Source: an uncultured Anaerolineae bacterium
GTDB lineage: Bacteria > Chloroflexota > Anaerolineae > Promineifilales > Promineifilaceae
Length of the DNA stretch: 64,000 bases
Direction: 5' to 3'
Assembly (NCBI GenBank): GCA_905479495.1
Contig: CAJQMR010000009.1
Location: forward strand, 218,206-282,205
Positions 63,340 to 64,000 of this stretch are shown here, one piece after another (position 1 is the stretch's first letter; each line of letters starts with the position of its first letter). Both the position numbers and the translations under genes were made by a program. Below the pieces are notes generated by a model. It was not told the origin of the DNA, did no database searches, and worked only from the letters and a program-made list of their open reading frames with translations.

Positions 63340-64000
63340 TTAGCTATTCGGTATCTCCTGCGGCGCCATGACGAAGGCGTATTCGTAGAAATAGAGACCG
63401 ACTGCGGCAGAAACGGCCGCTATCGCCCCAAACAATGCCACATCCGCCAGCAGCCAAACCAGCAGCAGCGGCAGCACATGCCCCAGACCAATGCTGCCCC
63501 ACCAGAAATGATTCTTGTAACGGCCGTGACTAATCTCGTGCGCCGCTTTTGCCGCCACCTCGCTGGCGTGAGGAATTGAAAATTCACCCACCAGCGTCAC
63601 AAATAAATCAATAAGAATGGCGACGATGAAGATGGTTGTTGAAACCTCCGCCATGCCTCGCGGTAAATCGATAAATAAATTCAACAGGAGGAACATGCCG
63701 GAACCCATCATCATTGCCTGCACAACCAAATGGAAAGGGAGCAGCGGCGTTTGCCATAAATCCCGCCCTTCTGCCTGGGCAAAGAGGAAAGCGGTGTAAA
63801 CCGCTACGCCAATGGCAAAGGGAAAGCCAATCCAAAGGAAAACGTTGCGTAAAGTGGGCAAATCATAATCAAACAGCAGGCCGCCCAGTTCAATTAGCCA
63901 CCAGAGGCCGACAATGGTGGTAAAGCCGATGAGCAGTACTGCGCCACGCGCCAGCCAGCTTTTCCACTGCGGCCGCAGCAAAATGTACAGGAATCGCTCC
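63340..64000 (-). CDS. nrfD: NrfD/PsrC-type quinone-interacting membrane subunit, cut by window edge
   Basis: The C-terminal ~219 residues of a polysulfide-reductase/NrfD-like membrane protein. The frame is open past base 64000 (ERFLYILLRPQWKSWLARGAVLLIGF, a typical NrfD segment), so the TTG at 63981 is not the start. Six hydrophobic segments are visible, plus the conserved GEF (VTLVGEFSIPHAS) and WGSIGLGHVLPLLLVW. It exchanges electrons with quinones for a molybdoenzyme, here most likely the one just downstream. Confidence 0.88.
   Translation of the reverse strand, partial: ERFLYILLRPQWKSWLARGAVLLIGFTTIVGLWWLIELGGLLFDYDLPTLRNVFLWIGFPFAIGVAVYTAFLFAQAEGRDLWQTPLLPFHLVVQAMMMGSGMFLLLNLFIDLPRGMAEVSTTIFIVAILIDLFVTLVGEFSIPHASEVAAKAAHEISHGRYKNHFWWGSIGLGHVLPLLLVWLLADVALFGAIAAVSAAVGLYFYEYAFVMAPQEIPNS

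Overview
The window looks like a chromosomal segment of a Chloroflexota bacterium (Anaerolineae / Ardenticatenia-like). This is inferred from gene content and style rather than from a marker gene. The pointers are a zinc-finger-less DnaJ beside DnaK and ClpB, a BMP-type nucleoside ABC importer, a YbhGFSR-like exporter with a lipoprotein adaptor, many TTG/GTG starts, and intergenic hairpin repeats. The most striking genome-style mark is the palindromic octamer ACGGCCGT. I count more than 70 copies by eye in 64 kb, in genes and between them. No rRNA, tRNA, CRISPR array or insertion-sequence transposase was seen.

Layout. 1-4.2 kb: 3' end of carB, a CBS-pair protein, two small membrane proteins. 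4.3-11.5 kb: heat-shock block on the minus strand (clpB, dnaJ-like, dnaK, hsp20) plus a membrane protein. 11.7-17.3 kb: a very large secreted nuclease and a DUF3352 protein. 17.6-22.6 kb: two class IV aminotransferases with a P-loop sulfotransferase-like gene, a methyltransferase, a nitrilase-family amidase and an OsmC protein. 22.9-29.9 kb: an AT-richer respiratory island (pentaheme and tetraheme cytochromes c, a cytochrome b, a Tat-exported flavoprotein reductase, and a divergent sensor kinase/response regulator pair). The ACGGCCGT octamer is almost absent from it. 30-32 kb: a VanZ gene bounded by repeats and a lipoprotein glycosidase. 32-39.8 kb: a dimethylglycine/sarcosine dehydrogenase-like enzyme, a Cys/Met-metabolism PLP enzyme, pyrE, and an ADP-forming acyl-CoA synthetase/GNAT fusion. 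39.9-46.7 kb: a TetR-controlled ABC exporter. 46.8-52.1 kb: a nucleoside importer operon. 52-56.4 kb: LLM flavin oxidoreductase, threonine synthase, small genes including an antitoxin-like gene and an XRE regulator/membrane protein pair. 56.4-64 kb: a sulfur-metabolism block on the minus strand (NrfD, molybdopterin oxidoreductase, metallo-beta-lactamase persulfide dioxygenase-rhodanese protein, two YeeE/YedE halves, TorD chaperone).

The observation I rate highest is in the sulfur block. The metallo-beta-lactamase gene (59481-60041) and the rhodanese gene (58611-59381) lie in one uninterrupted frame separated by a single in-frame UGA. The UGA sits where I expect, from memory of the family, a conserved Cys (AGS-x-C-G). 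It is followed at the right distance by a 7-bp stem with an AGGU loop that fits the bacterial SECIS rule. This suggests one selenocysteine-containing persulfide dioxygenase-rhodanese protein rather than two genes. No sel genes are in the window, so this remains an inference.

A second theme is repeats that enter genes. GAGATTG-type inverted repeats interrupt carB once and the molybdoenzyme twice without breaking the frame, and the same family forms intergenic hairpins elsewhere. Products were assigned from recalled family motifs; no database search was possible.
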